In this document: positions 5,491 to 5,689 of the stretch, piece after piece
Position numbering within the stretch: the first letter of the stretch is position 1
Layout of the letters: every line of letters begins with the position of its first letter
Origin: Fimbriimonadaceae bacterium
Lineage (GTDB): Bacteria; Armatimonadota; Fimbriimonadia; Fimbriimonadales; Fimbriimonadaceae
Length of the DNA stretch: 5,689 nucleotides
Direction: 5' to 3'
Assembly (NCBI GenBank): GCA_020851885.1
Contig: JADZBW010000090.1
Coordinates: 1 to 5,689 of the forward strand
Made by a program: the position numbers and the translations under genes
Notes under the pieces: generated by a model
What the model saw: only the letters and a program-made list of their open reading frames with translations
What the model was told of the DNA's origin: nothing
Database searches by the model: none

Positions 5491-5689
5491 ATGAACCGCA
5501 TCTCCCGCGCCACCGGGGTACTCGCCCTGCTATCCTTTTGCGTGGTTGGGTTCGCCCAGGACCGCTTACCGACTATGCCCCGATACGACCGCTATGTTCG
5601 TCTACGGAACCTGATCTCTGGTTCCGTCAAGTCTGGAACCCTCTTCGGCGTTCGATGGAGCGACGATGGCAGGAAAGTTGGCTACACCT
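5491..5689 (+). CDS. Secreted S9-type (DPP-IV-like) peptidase, N-terminal fragment
   Basis: The first 66 codons of a longer gene that runs off the window. Residues 1-22 form a signal peptide: N2-R3 and R6, a hydrophobic core GVLALLSFCVVGF, and a likely cleavage site after A22 (GFA before QD). C17 does not sit in a good lipobox, so a lipoprotein is unlikely. After the signal comes MPRYDRYVRLRNLIS, then SGTLFGVRWSDDGRKVGYT. The 'W-DDG--V-YT' pattern is the first blade of the beta-propeller found at the N-terminus of DPP-IV/prolyl-oligopeptidase family exopeptidases. The catalytic hydrolase domain would lie beyond the edge, so enzymatic identity is inferred from this short stretch only; other secreted WD/TolB-like propeller proteins are possible. 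The gap to the preceding gene is 12 bp with no Shine-Dalgarno sequence visible; the nearest AT-rich hexamer, TAGAAC, ends 9 nt before the ATG. Confidence 0.65.
   Translation, partial: MNRISRATGVLALLSFCVVGFAQDRLPTMPRYDRYVRLRNLISGSVKSGTLFGVRWSDDGRKVGYT

Overview
This is a moderately GC-rich, gene-dense bacterial window with seven protein-coding genes. The first and last are cut by the window edges. The gene set is ordinary bacterial housekeeping plus a Mpv17-like membrane protein. Several gene starts lack a Shine-Dalgarno (SD) sequence and instead carry a -10-like hexamer 5-7 nt before the start codon. This combination would fit a deep-branching lineage such as Armatimonadota (Fimbriimonadia-like), but that placement is inference and is not proven by the sequence.

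Left part (1-912, + strand): the last 27 codons of scoA and the complete scoB, the two subunits of a 3-oxoacid CoA-transferase. These subunits are normally encoded back to back. Here a compact 154-bp insert (87-240) separates them. It is made of four consecutive near-perfect hairpins and is flanked by a 7-bp direct repeat (GAAGTAG), so it looks like a REP/MITE-type mobile repeat that landed on the scoA stop codon.

Middle (919-2836, - strand): a phytanoyl-CoA-dioxygenase-family Fe(II)/2-oxoglutarate oxygenase, convergent with scoB with only 6 bp between the stop codons. Upstream of it lies tgt, tRNA-guanine transglycosylase. This Tgt keeps the catalytic and preQ1-recognition residues but has lost all three cysteines of the family's structural zinc site. 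That is the most unusual protein-level observation in the window.

Right part (2970-5689, + strand): serC (phosphoserine aminotransferase) is divergent from tgt across a 133-bp promoter region. It is followed by a Mpv17/PMP22-like integral membrane protein and a DUF554 membrane protein, which overlap as GTGA with a perfect AGGAGG ribosome site. Then comes the start of a secreted S9-type (DPP-IV-like) peptidase. The four + strand genes may form one transcription unit.

No rRNA or tRNA gene, CRISPR array, prophage, transposase gene or defence system is visible. No gene-free stretch exceeds 163 bp.
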